Source: Corydoras sp. C115 (Eukaryota > Chordata > Actinopteri > Siluriformes > Callichthyidae). From it: a stretch of 64,000 bases of DNA. Made by a program: the position numbers and the translations under genes. The stretch spans positions 416,501 through 480,500 of the forward strand of contig JAFMOC010000097.1 in the NCBI GenBank assembly GCA_019802505.1, in the 5' to 3' direction. Numbering within the stretch: the stretch's first letter is position 1; the number at the start of each line of letters is the position of its first letter. The notes under the pieces were generated by a model. It did not search any database. It was not told the origin of the DNA and worked only from the letters and a program-made list of their open reading frames with translations. Positions 1-10,462 of the stretch are shown in pieces.

Positions 1-565
1 AGATTTCAAAATTATAAATAAGTTATGGAGGTAAACAGAACAGGCCTATGTCTGTATGCATGAGGCAGTCAGTGGCAAAAGAACAAGTGGTTTACTTTAA
101 TATTGTTGGTCTTTCCCAAAGGATTACATTACATTGAATTGCCCTTTAGCATTTGCCCAATTTCTTCAGTGTTCTTACTTAATCTTTTTTTTTCAGGTCC
201 CCTCTAATGGGAACAGTCGAAAAAAGACAAGCATTACAGGAAATGTTTTCTAAAATGGCTATGTTTAATACAAAGACAAATCTGTAGTATTGGATTCTAC
301 TAGTTAAAACTATTATTCCAGTTTTGGAATACCACTGCCAGTCATATTTTCTTCACAAAACACTCACAAGTCAAAGTCAACACTTTTCTGGTTGTAACTG
401 AAGCAATACCTGGATGATTAAGTACCTGCATGCATGGTCACATGATTTGTTGATGCTTTAATGACTAAACACTGAAAGTTTTTAAAAACTGTGACCTTCT
501 AAACACATCATGGTAAACTTTGAAAATATGAAGCATGCATAAATCCTTAAAAGATAAGAACTCAC
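1..565 (-). other. syt7 intron 6 (partial)
   Basis: AT-rich sequence following the exon 6 donor on the minus strand. I see no further exon on either strand, so the next syt7 exon and the C2 domains lie before position 1. Confidence 0.7.
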
Positions 566-970
566 AGAAATGATTTGACATCCAGGCCACGGTTCTTGAT
601 CTGACTCATCATGTAGTCCCAGCTGCCTGGGTTTCCCCGCATTGCCCGGCTGCCTGCACCTCCTGACCTGTAGCGTGAAGCTCCGCCCCCTGCTGTGTTC
701 CCTCTTGCAGGTCGACTGCCTGTTCCTCCCCGTTGAGATGTGGCAGTTGCTCCCTCACCTCCCCCCGGCCCCGCCCCTCCGCCTCCTTCTCCAGGTTGGG
801 AGTGAAGATGGCCCAAACTTTGGGAGATGACTGAACGAGATCCTAGGCCTGAGGCCGGAGGGTGCATGAGAGGCTGCTGGAGGCTCTGCTGCCTCAGGAG
901 GGTCCGAGGGCGCTGTGGGCCACCGGTCAATGGGATGTGCTCCAGTGATGAAAGAGCCGAGTCTGTGAGA
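566..970 (-). CDS. syt7: syt7 coding exon 6 (large linker cassette, 405 nt)
   Basis: The chosen acceptor is GCCCACCTAG at 971-972, because it is the only nearby AG that gives the required phase and it follows a long pyrimidine tract. T at 970 completes Asn174. Residues 175-308 begin LTDSALSSLEHIPL, pass RTLLRQQSLQQPL and a Gly/Ala/Arg-rich stretch, and end GNPGSWDYMMSQIKNRGLDV KSF; CT is left before a GTGAGT donor. The RQQSLQQPL and PGSWD..M..QI.NRGLD.KSF motifs resemble the longest SYT7 isoforms as I recall them. The exon is 405 nt with symmetric phase, so it can be skipped. The same frame stays open for about 830 nt upstream only because the intron there is almost pure pyrimidine on the transcript strand. 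An alternative acceptor after CCACAG (at about 914) would break the phase. Confidence 0.85.
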
Positions 971-972
971 CT

Positions 973-1460
973 AGGTGGGCAAAGAAGAAGAGAAGGGAGA
1001 GAGGGAGAGGATGAAGAGCGAGAGCGACAAAGTGAGAGGCGGGGGAGGAGTAGGAGCGAAGGGGGCACCAGCACGAAGGGCCGAGAGGAAGAGGAAAGGG
1101 TTGAAGTCTCAGATTTGGAGTGGGCCGAAGATGAGAAAGAATGGTGAGAAGGATGAGAGCGGTAGGAGGGACAGGGAGGTAAAGGGGAGGAAAGATTGAA
1201 GGCGAAGTCACCCGAATCGGGAAGAAGCAGAGAAAGTGAGCCAGTGGGAGAAAGGAAGAAAGTAGAGAGATTAGGATTGGAGAGATTGGGAAATGGATGA
1301 GGGCAAAAGGGAAGCGCCAGAGATGACAGCGAGGGCAAAGACATGGAGAAAACAAAATCCTCAGGTTTAGAGGAAGTGGAGGGAGGGGTCAGAGAAGCAG
1401 GGTGAGAATGAGAGCGAGATGAAGGAGTGAGGAAGAGGAGAAGACAAAATGAAAGGACCA
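973..1460 (-). promoter_or_regulatory. Extended pyrimidine tract upstream of exon 6 acceptor
   Basis: On the transcript (minus) strand this block is mostly C and T and ends at the GCCCACCTAG acceptor of exon 6. Between 973 and 1107 the plus strand contains no CT dinucleotide, meaning the transcript has no AG for about 135 nt. A long AG-free zone usually marks a distant branch point and is typical of regulated exons; that role here is inferred. Confidence 0.55.
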
Positions 1461-2289
1461 TCAGCCCAAGGCAGTAAGCACAGTAACACAAATAGCAGAA
1501 AAGGTTACAGCCCCCTAGTTCGGCGTGAGCCGGCAGGTGGCTATAACTATGAGTGTGGGTGTGTCCATTCCCAGACCGAGACGGGCCACTTTGAGCAGAT
1601 AGTGAGCGGTGTGAGTGTGCATGCAAATGTCCTTGTACGGAGTGCGTCGAATGTCTTCGTGATGTTACTGTCCGAGCCTGAGCGGCACGAGGAGTATGGC
1701 GCGCCTGGCCTGAGCGTGTGTGTCGAGGTGTGTGTGGTACCAAGCGGCCGGTGCCGGTCCTTCCAGGTGACTGCTTCTTTGTTGGATGAGAAACGCCCAT
1801 CGTTCGTCTTGGTTCCCCTCCCGTGCCTACACGATAAATCCAAACATATTCTTCCTTTGCTGTGTTTTTTTTTCCTCGCCCCCTTTTTCATCGAGCCATC
1901 AGTGCCTTATATACTGCCACCTCCATCCAACCAGCTCTGTTCTTTCTTTCAATGTAAACGTCACGCCTTCGTTCTCTCCTCCTCCCGTCACTACCTCACC
2001 TCTTTTTCCTTATGCTAGCCTTATTCTCTTTTCTCGCGCAATCATCTTCTGTGCTGAAAATGTGTCAAACTCACTTTCCTGCGCGGCCAAACTTCACTCG
2101 AGCATGACCGAGCTGACATACGCTTGCTCACTGAAACCATTGTACACTGATCAGCTGGAATACCTGTCTGAACACCTGTCTGCAAACAGGGCTGCAAAAA
2201 TAATTGCAACTGTTTTCCTGAGGGCATTTATCGAAGCGTCAATCGACAGTTTACCTTGACATTAGTGTCATCAGTCACAAAACTCAGGC

Positions 2290-2600
2290 ATGGCAAGGAC
2301 AGTTGAAGAAGGAAAAAAAGAAGGGATGATGGGGAAGGAGGAAGAGAGAGAGAGAGAGGGAGAAAAATAGGTTGTGAGACAAACACAAGAGACACTCACA
2401 TATAGCTGACTGAAAATAGAATCCAATTACAGAGTGAAGAAGTGGTGAGAGAGAGAGAGAGAGAGAGAAGGAGGAGGAAGGGAGGTGAGGAGGAGTGTAT
2501 GTATGCAATTGAGTCGAGTGCGAGTTAGAAAGGATGTGAGATGAACAGACCACATAAAGGAGAAAACGAGGTGGGAAAAGGAGAATGTGTGAGATGGGAG
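2290..2600. repeat. Purine-rich block with (GA)n runs
   Basis: The plus strand is nearly all A and G, with (GA)n at about 2347-2361 and 2446-2468 and repeated GGAGGAAGG-type words. It lies in intron 5 with the same strand polarity as the 973-1460 block. Confidence 0.7.
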
Positions 2601-3669
2601 TGAGAATAAGACTTGAATTAGGCACCTGGTGTGTGACACCTACAGCGCCGACGTCATCTAGCGCAAGTCTAAACATAACCAGCACCGAAATACATTTCTC
2701 TCCAACCAGTACTGCTCAACACAGCCTTCAACTGATCCTCGCATGCCCTCCACCATCTGCCACACTGACGCTGTCACACCAACAAGGCTGGAGACATCAC
2801 TGTCGGACACTTCTGCATTTCATTTGCTGCTGCTACAAATGTAGCTGCTGGCTGTTCTTCTTTTTTATTTTAGTATTTTTACACTTCATTAATTAATGTA
2901 CTTTTTATTTGGTGTTTTGATTTTAAGAACAGGTAATGTTTAAACGTGCAATGTTCTCAGCCAACCAAGTGTCAGTGGTGCAACCATCAAAATATATGAC
3001 CTTTGGGGTGATGGTTGGCACCAGATGGAAATTTTGTAACCTGGCTGATGTTCTGGACTTTTCAATTATTACATTTTTTGTTTAACTTATTACTTCTGTG
3101 TGAAACGGAGAGTTTGCAAAATGCTGTGGTATCTTTAAGAGTTCTAATGGGCAGATTCTCCAGAACAGTGTGGATGAAATGAAACGCAGACTTCGGAAAA
3201 CAATGAGGCAGACACTCAATGCAACCAATCCCACCTAATATAGCTTAATAAAATTATTCGAAGATTAAGGTTTATGTACCTGACCAGTCACCTAGCCTTT
3301 AAGCCAGGGTTTAAGCAATTCAGAGACTTGGTGTGTAGAAGTCCACAAATAAAAACAGTGGCTGCGCAAAACAGCAGCTAATATAATAAGTAGGCCATTA
3401 TGCAAGCGGACACTGTTGGCAGGCTCATGAGCCAGTATTAAAATGGATGTTCTCTTGATGTTTTGTTTCATAATAGGCTAATATGAGCTCAAGTGGCCAG
3501 TTTTCGTGTGTGCGTGTGTGAGAGTGTGTGTGTGTGTGTTGAAACATTGAGTCAGAGAGGTAATACATTTGATATCAATTGTCAGAAGTGTGGCCCAAAT
3601 CGTCTGTGCAATACACACCCACATACAGGCATCTCTCCTCAATACACAGTTTTCCTTAAATAACAACCA

Positions 3670-3671
3670 CA

Positions 3672-3711
<40 letters not shown>
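3670..3711. repeat. (CT)n(CA)n compound microsatellite
   Basis: An uninterrupted CT dinucleotide run passes directly into CA repeats within intron 5. Confidence 0.95.
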
Positions 3712-3714
<3 letters not shown>

Positions 3715-3829
3715 TTCAGGCAGCATATCAGTACACGTATATTAGTATTTCTTTTCATGTAATTCTGATTATTATTTATATTCAACTCAATTCAATGTTT
3801 TGCCCTTAATAGTCACTGCATGGAGAATC

Positions 3830-4013
3830 AGGTAACATTTGAGCCTGATTCCCCTCAAGGTTTCCTCCTCATGCTAAGAGGGTTTCCACTGATGCCCTTG
3901 ATTTGCTTAAATGAGGATGAGACTCAGTGTTGTGTTAAGCTGCTTTCTGACAGAGTCTGTTGTTCAATGCTCTTCACAAATGAAATTAACTTGACATCCA
4001 TTTCTCAGTCCGT
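3830..4013 (+). repeat. Degenerate interspersed fish repeat fragment
   Basis: Contains CCCCTCAAGGTTTCCTCCTC and, near the end, AAGCTGCTTTCTGACAGAGTC. These words are shared in the same order with the longer copy at 18245-18540 (TCCCAAGGTTTCTTCC... AAGCTGCTTTGTGACAATG). The pair belongs to a widespread teleost repeat that often ends in a GCGCTATAAATAAA motif. Confidence 0.65.
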
Positions 4014-4273
4014 GATGTGATGAAAAAAAAAAGCTTCTCCTAAAAACTGGTGCACAGCTCACTTACAGCGAGCTGCTTGCTTGTAATTTCGAAAAGCTAG
4101 AAGCATCTTTCCCAAAGATTAGTTGCACACATAATTATTAGTAATGTAGAGTAATCGTGTAGGATATGTGTAGGGTAATCATGTGTATGGTTTGTGCATA
4201 GCAACAAGTGTATGTACTGATTTATCGCTCAGCATTCAATACCGCTTAATCAATCATTCTCTCTTTTACTCAC

Positions 4274-4441
4274 TTGCCAGTCTTCAGATCCTCAGAGTAT
4301 GTGCGGCCTTGGACCGCCAGCAACCTGCTGCTCTTACTCCCCCCCATCATCATACTCTTCACGCTGTCGCTGCGAGAGGGACCCCCACCATCCCCCCCTC
4401 GTCCACCCAGGGACCCCTTCTGCCCCCCAGAAGCCGAGCCA
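4274..4441 (-). CDS. syt7: syt7 coding exon 5 (linker cassette, 168 nt)
   Basis: The acceptor is CATCCTCAG and the donor GTGAGT. The first T completes Asn118. Residues 119-173 run GSASGGQKGSLGGRGGDGGG, then PSRSDSVKSMMMGG, then SKSSRLLAVQGRTYSEDLKTG, and AA is left over. The segment is a flexible Gly/Ser/basic linker; SRSDSVKS and RTYSED look like possible phosphorylation stretches (inference). The exon is 168 nt with the same phase at both ends, so it behaves as a cassette. It is recognised by its position between two SYT7-like linker exons and its in-phase joins. The pyrimidine-rich sequence upstream on the transcript strand contains no AG for about 115 nt (4444-4558), which is unusual. The Gly/Ser composition makes homology less certain than for exon 4. 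Confidence 0.85.
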
Positions 4442-4443
4442 CT

Positions 4444-4558
4444 GAGGATGAGGTGGACGAGAGAGATCAAAACATAGATGAAAAACAATGACAGAAAAAT
4501 GAGAGAAAGGAGAGAGTTTGCAGCAAATGATGTCATTAAAGGCAGAAAACATTAAAGA
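4444..4558 (-). promoter_or_regulatory. AG-free zone upstream of exon 5 acceptor
   Basis: No CT dinucleotide occurs on the plus strand here, so the transcript lacks AG for about 115 nt before the exon 5 acceptor. The transcript reads as a T/C-rich tract such as CTCTCTCCTTTCTCTC. The branch point is probably far from the exon (inference). Confidence 0.55.
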
Positions 4559-5675
4559 CTCACTATCCACTAAACAAGAACAAACAGGATTTCACAGAAT
4601 CTTGGAGGAACGTGTGCGGAGCAGGGGTGCAGGAGTCAGACAATTAAAAGTACATATCCTAAACTTTAATCGTCTAAGACAAAAAGACAATAATTCCATA
4701 AGACTTGTTTATGGGTCACAGTTATAGGAAACAGAGAATATGCAGGTAATCAACCAAATGTCCTTCGCTCAAAGACTTGTGACTAGATATGATGCAGGTG
4801 AGATTTGTCTGTCAGCTCTGATGGCTCGTCCTTAGGAGCCACTCATGACGAGCAGCATGATGGAAAACCTGGCACTGCAGCACCCCCTGGTGATGCAAAA
4901 TGTATGCTTCTTTCAAGCATGACTTTTTTTTTTAAGAATCCTAATTGCAAACATAGAGATTCATTACAAGTGCGAAATCACCTTAAATGGGTGAAGATTT
5001 GCTAATTAAATTTAAGCATATAACTATTTCTAGATCATGATTCAGGTACCATGTGTACACCTGCCACAAACTGCAGCGAAAAAAAAAAAAAAAACTACTA
5101 AAGCGAATTTACAACACAAACATCAGCATCGTAACAACACGATTAGTAAGGTTGAAAACACAGTGAAGTGAGAGCTGTAGACTGAAAGCAAAACCAAGTT
5201 AGTGCAATCTTTTAAACCCTAGTGGTTGCAAATTCAAATTCAAAGTAAATGAAAAGGCAGATCACAATGCGAATCTGATCCTCCCAAGATAATTAAAGGA
5301 TGAGACCGAAAAAGCTTTAAAAAAAAAAGTGGAACTAATAATAATAAGATTTCCTTATAAACCCTCTTTCAGTATGTCAGGAGAAATGCGTGGTGTTATT
5401 TACTTTCACGTCACAACTGACTATTAGATTCAAACACATCGGATTTTAGTGAAGACATTAGAAAAACAGCAGGTCATGTGTGTATTGTTTGGATTTAGTT
5501 CTAGACGATTTGACCAGTGCTGCAGGAATTATTTATATCTAGGACTTATAGACTTATAAATTAATGTACCAATGAAACAATATTAAAATTCTACTGACGC
5601 TGAATACAATAAAAATGTAAACAGCATGATAATGTTGTTTGCTGCTGGACCTGATATTAGCTCTATGTTTAAAGG

Positions 5676-5762
5676 TGGCACAGCAGTTAATGTTCCCATC
5701 TCACAACAAGACAGTCCCGGGTTCGATTTGCGTTGGGCCAATCCCAGGTCCTGTATGTTGTA
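5676..5762 (+). repeat. Old tRNA-derived SINE fragment
   Basis: Reads GGTGGCACAGCAGTTAATG, then a decayed spacer, then CCCGGGTTCGATTTGC: a diverged A box and a near-consensus B box at tRNA-like spacing. The tail is missing. Confidence 0.6.
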
Positions 5763-7619
5763 AAGATGAAGTAAAAAGTACATTATATAAATTAATTAGC
5801 TATACTACTTAATTAAATGCATTTTGCTGCACCAATGGGGTGTGTTAGAGGTAAATCATCTGGTTTTGCCTAAATCCATAGCCATCACAATGTACTGAAG
5901 TGAGTTTTTTTACACCTTTCAATCCAGCTGACTTGAACATCTGATTGCGGCGCACTTTATTAATAATGGTCGAATCCACAGAGAGGAAGACATCTCTAAT
6001 TTTATGGGGAAATATCAGTGCATGATGGCAAAAACCATCTGTATTCAGTGGGGCAGCTTGTGTAACAAACTTTAACGGCCAGGTGCCAATGAGATGGAGT
6101 AAACAAAGGCTTCCAATGTGCAATTTCAGGAATCGTCTCAGTTTTCAAAACATCATCTCATACAGCTGGGATGAAGGTGTGGAATCATAGGGGGTTAAAG
6201 AAAAGCTAAACCATAAGGCAAATAAACAAGCTTTGAGAAAGGAGACTTAAGTTGCTGAAATAAGGAGGTCACAAAGAGTTGCTAAGACAAAACAAGCAAG
6301 CCAGAGAAACTACAAAACCTGTTTCTAGGCACACCACACAAGGTGACATCTCAAACACAACATGGGTACATCTGGTAAGGGGACAAGGCCAGGGGCAGCC
6401 ATGGCAGAGCCAGAGCAGGAAAGAAGGAACTGTGACCCGTGACAAGCCATCACCGCATCACGACTTCACTGCAACGGTCAACCCTCAGCGGGATGGAAGG
6501 GAAAACCAAATAGAAGCTGTCCCACTGGGATACTTCAAGCATTAGAATCTCACTGGTTGGATCACATGATTGAGGGTTGTCCGTCTCCATGGTAACACCC
6601 CATGGGAAAGGGTGTGAAGAGCTTTAGGCTAAGACTGCTAAGGAAGCCTAGCAGGGCTGTAGAGAACAAGGGGCATTTTCACTCAGCTCCTCTTCCATCA
6701 TCTTCTGCATCGTTTGCAATGTAAGGCAATGCTGCGATAACCTGAAGGCTTCATATGTTTACTGAAGCACGCTCTATTACGGAGGAGTCTGAATGCAATG
6801 TGACATTTGCCCAAGTTTTATCATGGGGGTGTGGCCGAAACAAGCACCAGTGACAGAATTCCGAGCTGAAACAAACCAGTGGAGCATCGTTGACCATGCA
6901 GAATGGAGCCAAGCGTTCATTCAGTCTCGGATCGACGTGCATTAGAAAAGGTGCTGGCAACCGGAGGGTTAATCCATATGGCGTTTGGTTATGAGTTCAA
7001 ACGATTAAGGCGTCATTTTGGCCCCATTTACATCTGGCAGAGATGCAAACTCTATATGCAGGCAATTTTGAGACAAGCATTTTAAAGTAGATGCAGTTAC
7101 ACATTGCTCGCAAATGCATGCAGATCGCTGAGTGGATTTCACTTTTTATGGCATTATGCAAACAAGTACTCACCAAGGACATGGTCAGTTCCTCAGGTGA
7201 GAATTCTTCCTCATTAAATGCCCTTCTGCTGGCTGGACCTCATTTACACCAAACTGAAATCTGAACACAGCACGAGGGGCTCAGGCTGCTCCACTCTTTA
7301 CAGCTTGTCCAGAATCAGAACGTGCATACACACTGCCAGCTGTAAAGGGGGTCTGGGCCTTCTGAAAAACTGCTGCCATACAGAATTTAAGATACAAGAA
7401 CAAACCTGAGCTAGGCAGCTACAACCCAGTTTCCGGAAAGCTTGGGTGCCGTACCACATGGAAATAAAAACAGACTGCAGTAAGGTACAAATCAGAAAAA
7501 CCCCACTACCCGACACATCCAGTGTTATGCACGAGAAATGTTATTGTTTTTTATATATATTTTTTTTTTTAATTTGATGCCCGTTAAAATTTTAAGACTT
7601 ATGCAGGACAATGTTTAAT

Positions 7620-8490
7620 ACTGTGTGGAATCATCTTATTTTTAACTGATCACTAATTTGAGGTCTTGTATTATTGTTTATTAATGCATTTTCGAAGATA
7701 ACAGGTCTAACTACACAGTTTATGCTGTTTAATGTGTGAAGAATGAGGTTTGGCATTGTCCTGCTGGAATAAACAAGGTAATCACTAAAAAAGACATTAT
7801 CAAAAGGGTGTTCCAACCCTTAATAAATGTACAGGTCACATAAACCATATGCAATGATGAACCAAACATCACAAATGCTGTTTTAATGTGAGCTCTGATG
7901 ACAATCCATATAGTCCCTCTCCTGTTTAGCCTAAAGGATAAAGCATCCATAACTTTCAAGCTTTGAAAGATCCCTTCCATATTATTGGATTTTAAAATAT
8001 ATATGAATATATATATATATGGTTTTACTGGATTGATTAACATTTCCATCCCAAATAAAAAACTGGGCTTAATGAGATGGAAAAACAAGGCCTATTTAAA
8101 AAAAAAAATCTAGATTTTTAATGTTAGTATGTGGTTTCTTTTTGGTCCATTGAATATACAGGTTCTCTAAACCTTTTAAATATTATGTATTGTGTATAAT
8201 AAGATTCGTAAGTTTGCTGAAGTTCATTCTAGGTTTTACATTAAACATTTCCATTTGCCCTTACAGTCCTTCATGGAGAGAGAGTAAGAGAGCGAGAGAT
8301 ATCTTTTATTTTAAACTTTTAAAAGTCTGGCTCTCTCGTTGATCTTTTCATTCCCATGTTAGGTTATTTTATATTTATGTGGGGCTTTGAAATTCCAATA
8401 TGGGTGAATATTGATTTGCACATCATTGCATTTTGTTTCTATTCACATTTTTCACAGCACCCTAACATTTTTATGAAAACAGGGTTGTAT
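7620..8490 (+). repeat. Decayed teleost DNA-transposon-type repeat
   Basis: Segments such as GGCATTGTCCTGCTGGAATAAA, AAAAAGACATTATC, GATGACAATCCATATAGTCC and the end TTGCACATCATTGCATTTTG ... GGGTTGTA follow the order of a common roughly 1 kb fish repeat whose remnants are spread through teleost genomes. Its frames are broken by many stops. The 119-codon minus frame at 7729-8088 is a by-product. I do not give it a family name. Confidence 0.5.
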
Positions 8491-8822
8491 GACACAGGAT
8501 CATAATTAAAAAAAGGAGGCTAGTATGATTTGTTTGTAACCCGAGATTCCCGCTCGATTCCGAACACAGATTTTGACATCCAAATGAATAGGATTACATG
8601 GATGCCTTGGTGCAGCACATGAGGGAAGCATTGTTATTAGGCGCCTCGAAAAAGTGAAGGTAAAGTCAACTTTAATAAGCTTCAATGAAGCTTCAGGTTT
8701 GCCTCCTTATCAGCACACTACAGCCTTGCCTAGGCTAGGGGTTCAGTATAGGTTGGATAAATGGGGTGGGGAGTTGTCGGGTAAGGGATTGGGGTCTCTT
8801 ACCAGCCTGGACAGAGACTCAC

Positions 8823-8957
8823 TTGAGAGTGAGGCGAGGATCTCCATATGGGGCATAGGGAGAAATGTTTAGTACAAACTCCTTAGGTGGGTAGGAGCTC
8901 CACCGCTGCTGCTCTGAATTGCTGTCATTGTTATTCCAAAAGTCTCTGTCTAGATCA
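8823..8957 (-). CDS. syt7: syt7 coding exon 4 (linker cassette, 135 nt)
   Basis: After a CCTTCAG acceptor the exon supplies T, making Asn73 with the AA of exon 3. It then reads DLDRDFWNNNDSNSEQQRWS and continues SYPPKEFVLNISPYAPYGDP RLTL to residue 117, ending with AA before a perfect GTGAGT donor. From memory, an almost identical segment (DLDRDFWNNN, then SSYPPKEF.LNISPYAPYGDPRL) occurs in longer SYT7 splice forms and is absent from the shortest one. The segment is cytoplasmic, so the NIS sequon is not expected to be glycosylated. The exon is 135 nt, entry and exit phases are identical, and skipping it preserves the frame. The AG-free zone upstream is about 41 nt, which is ordinary. Confidence 0.92.
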
Positions 8958-9419
8958 CTGAAGGCCAGAAAGAGACACACATTCATGAGACACAGTACAT
9001 CTGTCCACCCATCAGTCGTCCGTTTACATTAGGAATTTAAACAGTTCCCCAGGTTACCAACAGCATCATTCAGCAAATCCAGCAGCCCTGTGGAGGTCTT
9101 CGATGAGCAGCTATAGAAAAAGTTGCTTAAAATTGCTAAACGTAAACACGGACAAGGACATCGGTAATGAAGGTCTCCACATTCATTAGTTATTATTTCA
9201 GATTGTTAAGATGTCGATAAAGAGGAAATAAGAAAGAAACAGTGTTGTACAGTTTAAATACCATGCAAACATTAAATCATGCAGTACATTCAATGCGATA
9301 TATTTAAAACAACCATGTATAATTTCTGAGCTGGAAAGAAAAGAGGTTTAATCAGGCAAAACGCCAGAAAATGAGAAGGAGTCCGGTGTGTTTGCAGCTG
9401 CTGTAACTTGTTCCTTAAA

Positions 9420-9434
9420 GGGGGGGGGGGGGGA
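9420..9434. repeat. Poly-G run
   Basis: Fifteen consecutive G residues in intron 3. Confidence 0.9.
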
Positions 9435-9830
9435 TTACAGGAGCAATATCCAGAGAAGCAAAGGCATAAAAAGAAAGTGCTGGTCTCTCCGAAGCAAATA
9501 ATCACATTAAAAAAACTGCTTTTGAAAATTAACCTCACCACAGTGCATTGAAAAAGCAAAAAAAAAAAACATCAACACCACATACAAACAGACAATTGTG
9601 GATGAACTATTATTATACCATGAGCACAGCTGCATTACGGAGGCGTCTGTACTGAACATTTAACATGAGTCACAAGTAAGAGATCTAAAGATCTTTTCAG
9701 GAGCGTAGAAAAGAAAGAAGCCATTGCCTTTACCATCACGGCCCGACAACAACAGCTGCGTGCCGACACGATGCCCCCACCCCTCTTAACTCTCACTTAC
9801 AGACAGCACTTTAGACTGCCAAGCACCTCA

Positions 9831-9857
9831 TACACACACACACACACACACACACAC
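9831..9857. repeat. (CA)n microsatellite
   Basis: Uninterrupted CA dinucleotides in intron 3. Confidence 0.95.
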
Positions 9858-10382
9858 GTGCAGAAGCAAAATCCTCCATCGAGAACAGATCTATCCACCG
9901 AGTGCACCGCTCACTGTGTCTCATATTCACTGCCAACACATGCACTTAAGCCTTTCTCACTGTATTCAGAGATGCTATCAGTCAAAGCAGTGGAATTGTG
10001 CATAATGGCAAAGACACTCCTCGATGAACATGAAAGCCAACACATTTTTGGTATCAAGAGCATTCTGCTATGTCTTTAAGCGGATCTAATGCGACTGAGG
10101 TGCCGCCACAGATAAACTGCATATTTTTCAAGCAACAAACCAACTACATATGAAGCAAACAAAAGCGAAAAAAAATAAAAAAAATAGTAGGGAAATGAAT
10201 GGCACCAGTCATGTGACAACATACAGCTCATAGGTCGCCTAAACAAAACTTACCATTGATCACCGAATCAGTTCGTCCCAGCACAGAAAAGTGTTTGTGT
10301 GTGTGTGGGGGGGGGGGTATGGGGATGGGGATTGCAGTGAGATTAATGAACACAGAACATGTGTGAGATACCCTCCACCTAC

Positions 10383-10462
10383 TTGATGGCTTTCTTCTCT
10401 CCTCGGCCTCGAGAGGAATCTGGAGTACCCACGGCCTCAACACCCGGCTTATTTCTCTTTCC
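10383..10462 (-). CDS. syt7: syt7 coding exon 3 (juxtamembrane linker)
   Basis: Translated from a TTTATTCAG acceptor, the exon reads GKRNKPGVEAVGTPDSSRGR and then GEKKAI, residues 47-72, leaving AA of the next codon. The pattern GKR...VGTPDS.RGR.EKKAI is the recognised SYT7 juxtamembrane sequence that follows WCQRKL. The basic cluster lies just inside the membrane. The donor is GTAGGT. The exon is 80 nt, starts in phase 0 and ends after two bases of a codon. This end phase is shared by the next three exons, so any of them can be skipped without breaking the frame. A G-run and a (GT)n tract lie about 65-100 nt downstream in the intron, but there is no sign of damage to the exon. Confidence 0.92.

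Larger units (their letters stand above)
971..4273 (-). other. syt7 intron 5
   Basis: This 3.3 kb intron separates the 168 nt and 405 nt cassettes. It holds two strongly strand-biased blocks, purine-rich on the plus strand: about 973-1460 and about 2290-2600. It also contains a (CT)n(CA)n microsatellite at 3670-3711 and an interspersed repeat fragment at 3830-4013. Long open frames in 827-2260 on both strands follow from the purine bias; I see no independent gene. Confidence 0.75.
4442..8822 (-). other. syt7 intron 4
   Basis: This 4.4 kb intron begins (on the transcript) after exon 4 and ends with the long AG-free zone before exon 5. It holds an old SINE fragment at 5676-5762 and a large decayed repeat at 7620-8490; the remainder is AT-rich with no recognisable coding sequence. 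The small open frames at 4518-7516 show no domain or plausible splice pattern. Confidence 0.75.
8958..10382 (-). other. syt7 intron 3
   Basis: A compact 1.4 kb intron containing a 15-base G run at 9420-9434, a (CA)n run at 9831-9857 and a (GT)n plus G run near 10295-10319. No coding features. Confidence 0.8.

Noticed and set aside
562..1800. A 412-codon minus-strand open frame as a single gene
   Set aside because: Only its last 135 codons are a spliced exon. The rest is pyrimidine-rich intron and lacks recognisable protein features.
827..2259. Overlapping plus-strand open frames of 74-189 codons
   Set aside because: They translate purine-rich sequence opposite the syt7 intron/exon and encode repetitive Arg/Glu/Gly-type protein.
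8957..9000. Distant branch point for exon 4
   Set aside because: The AG-free zone is only about 41 nt, within the usual range.
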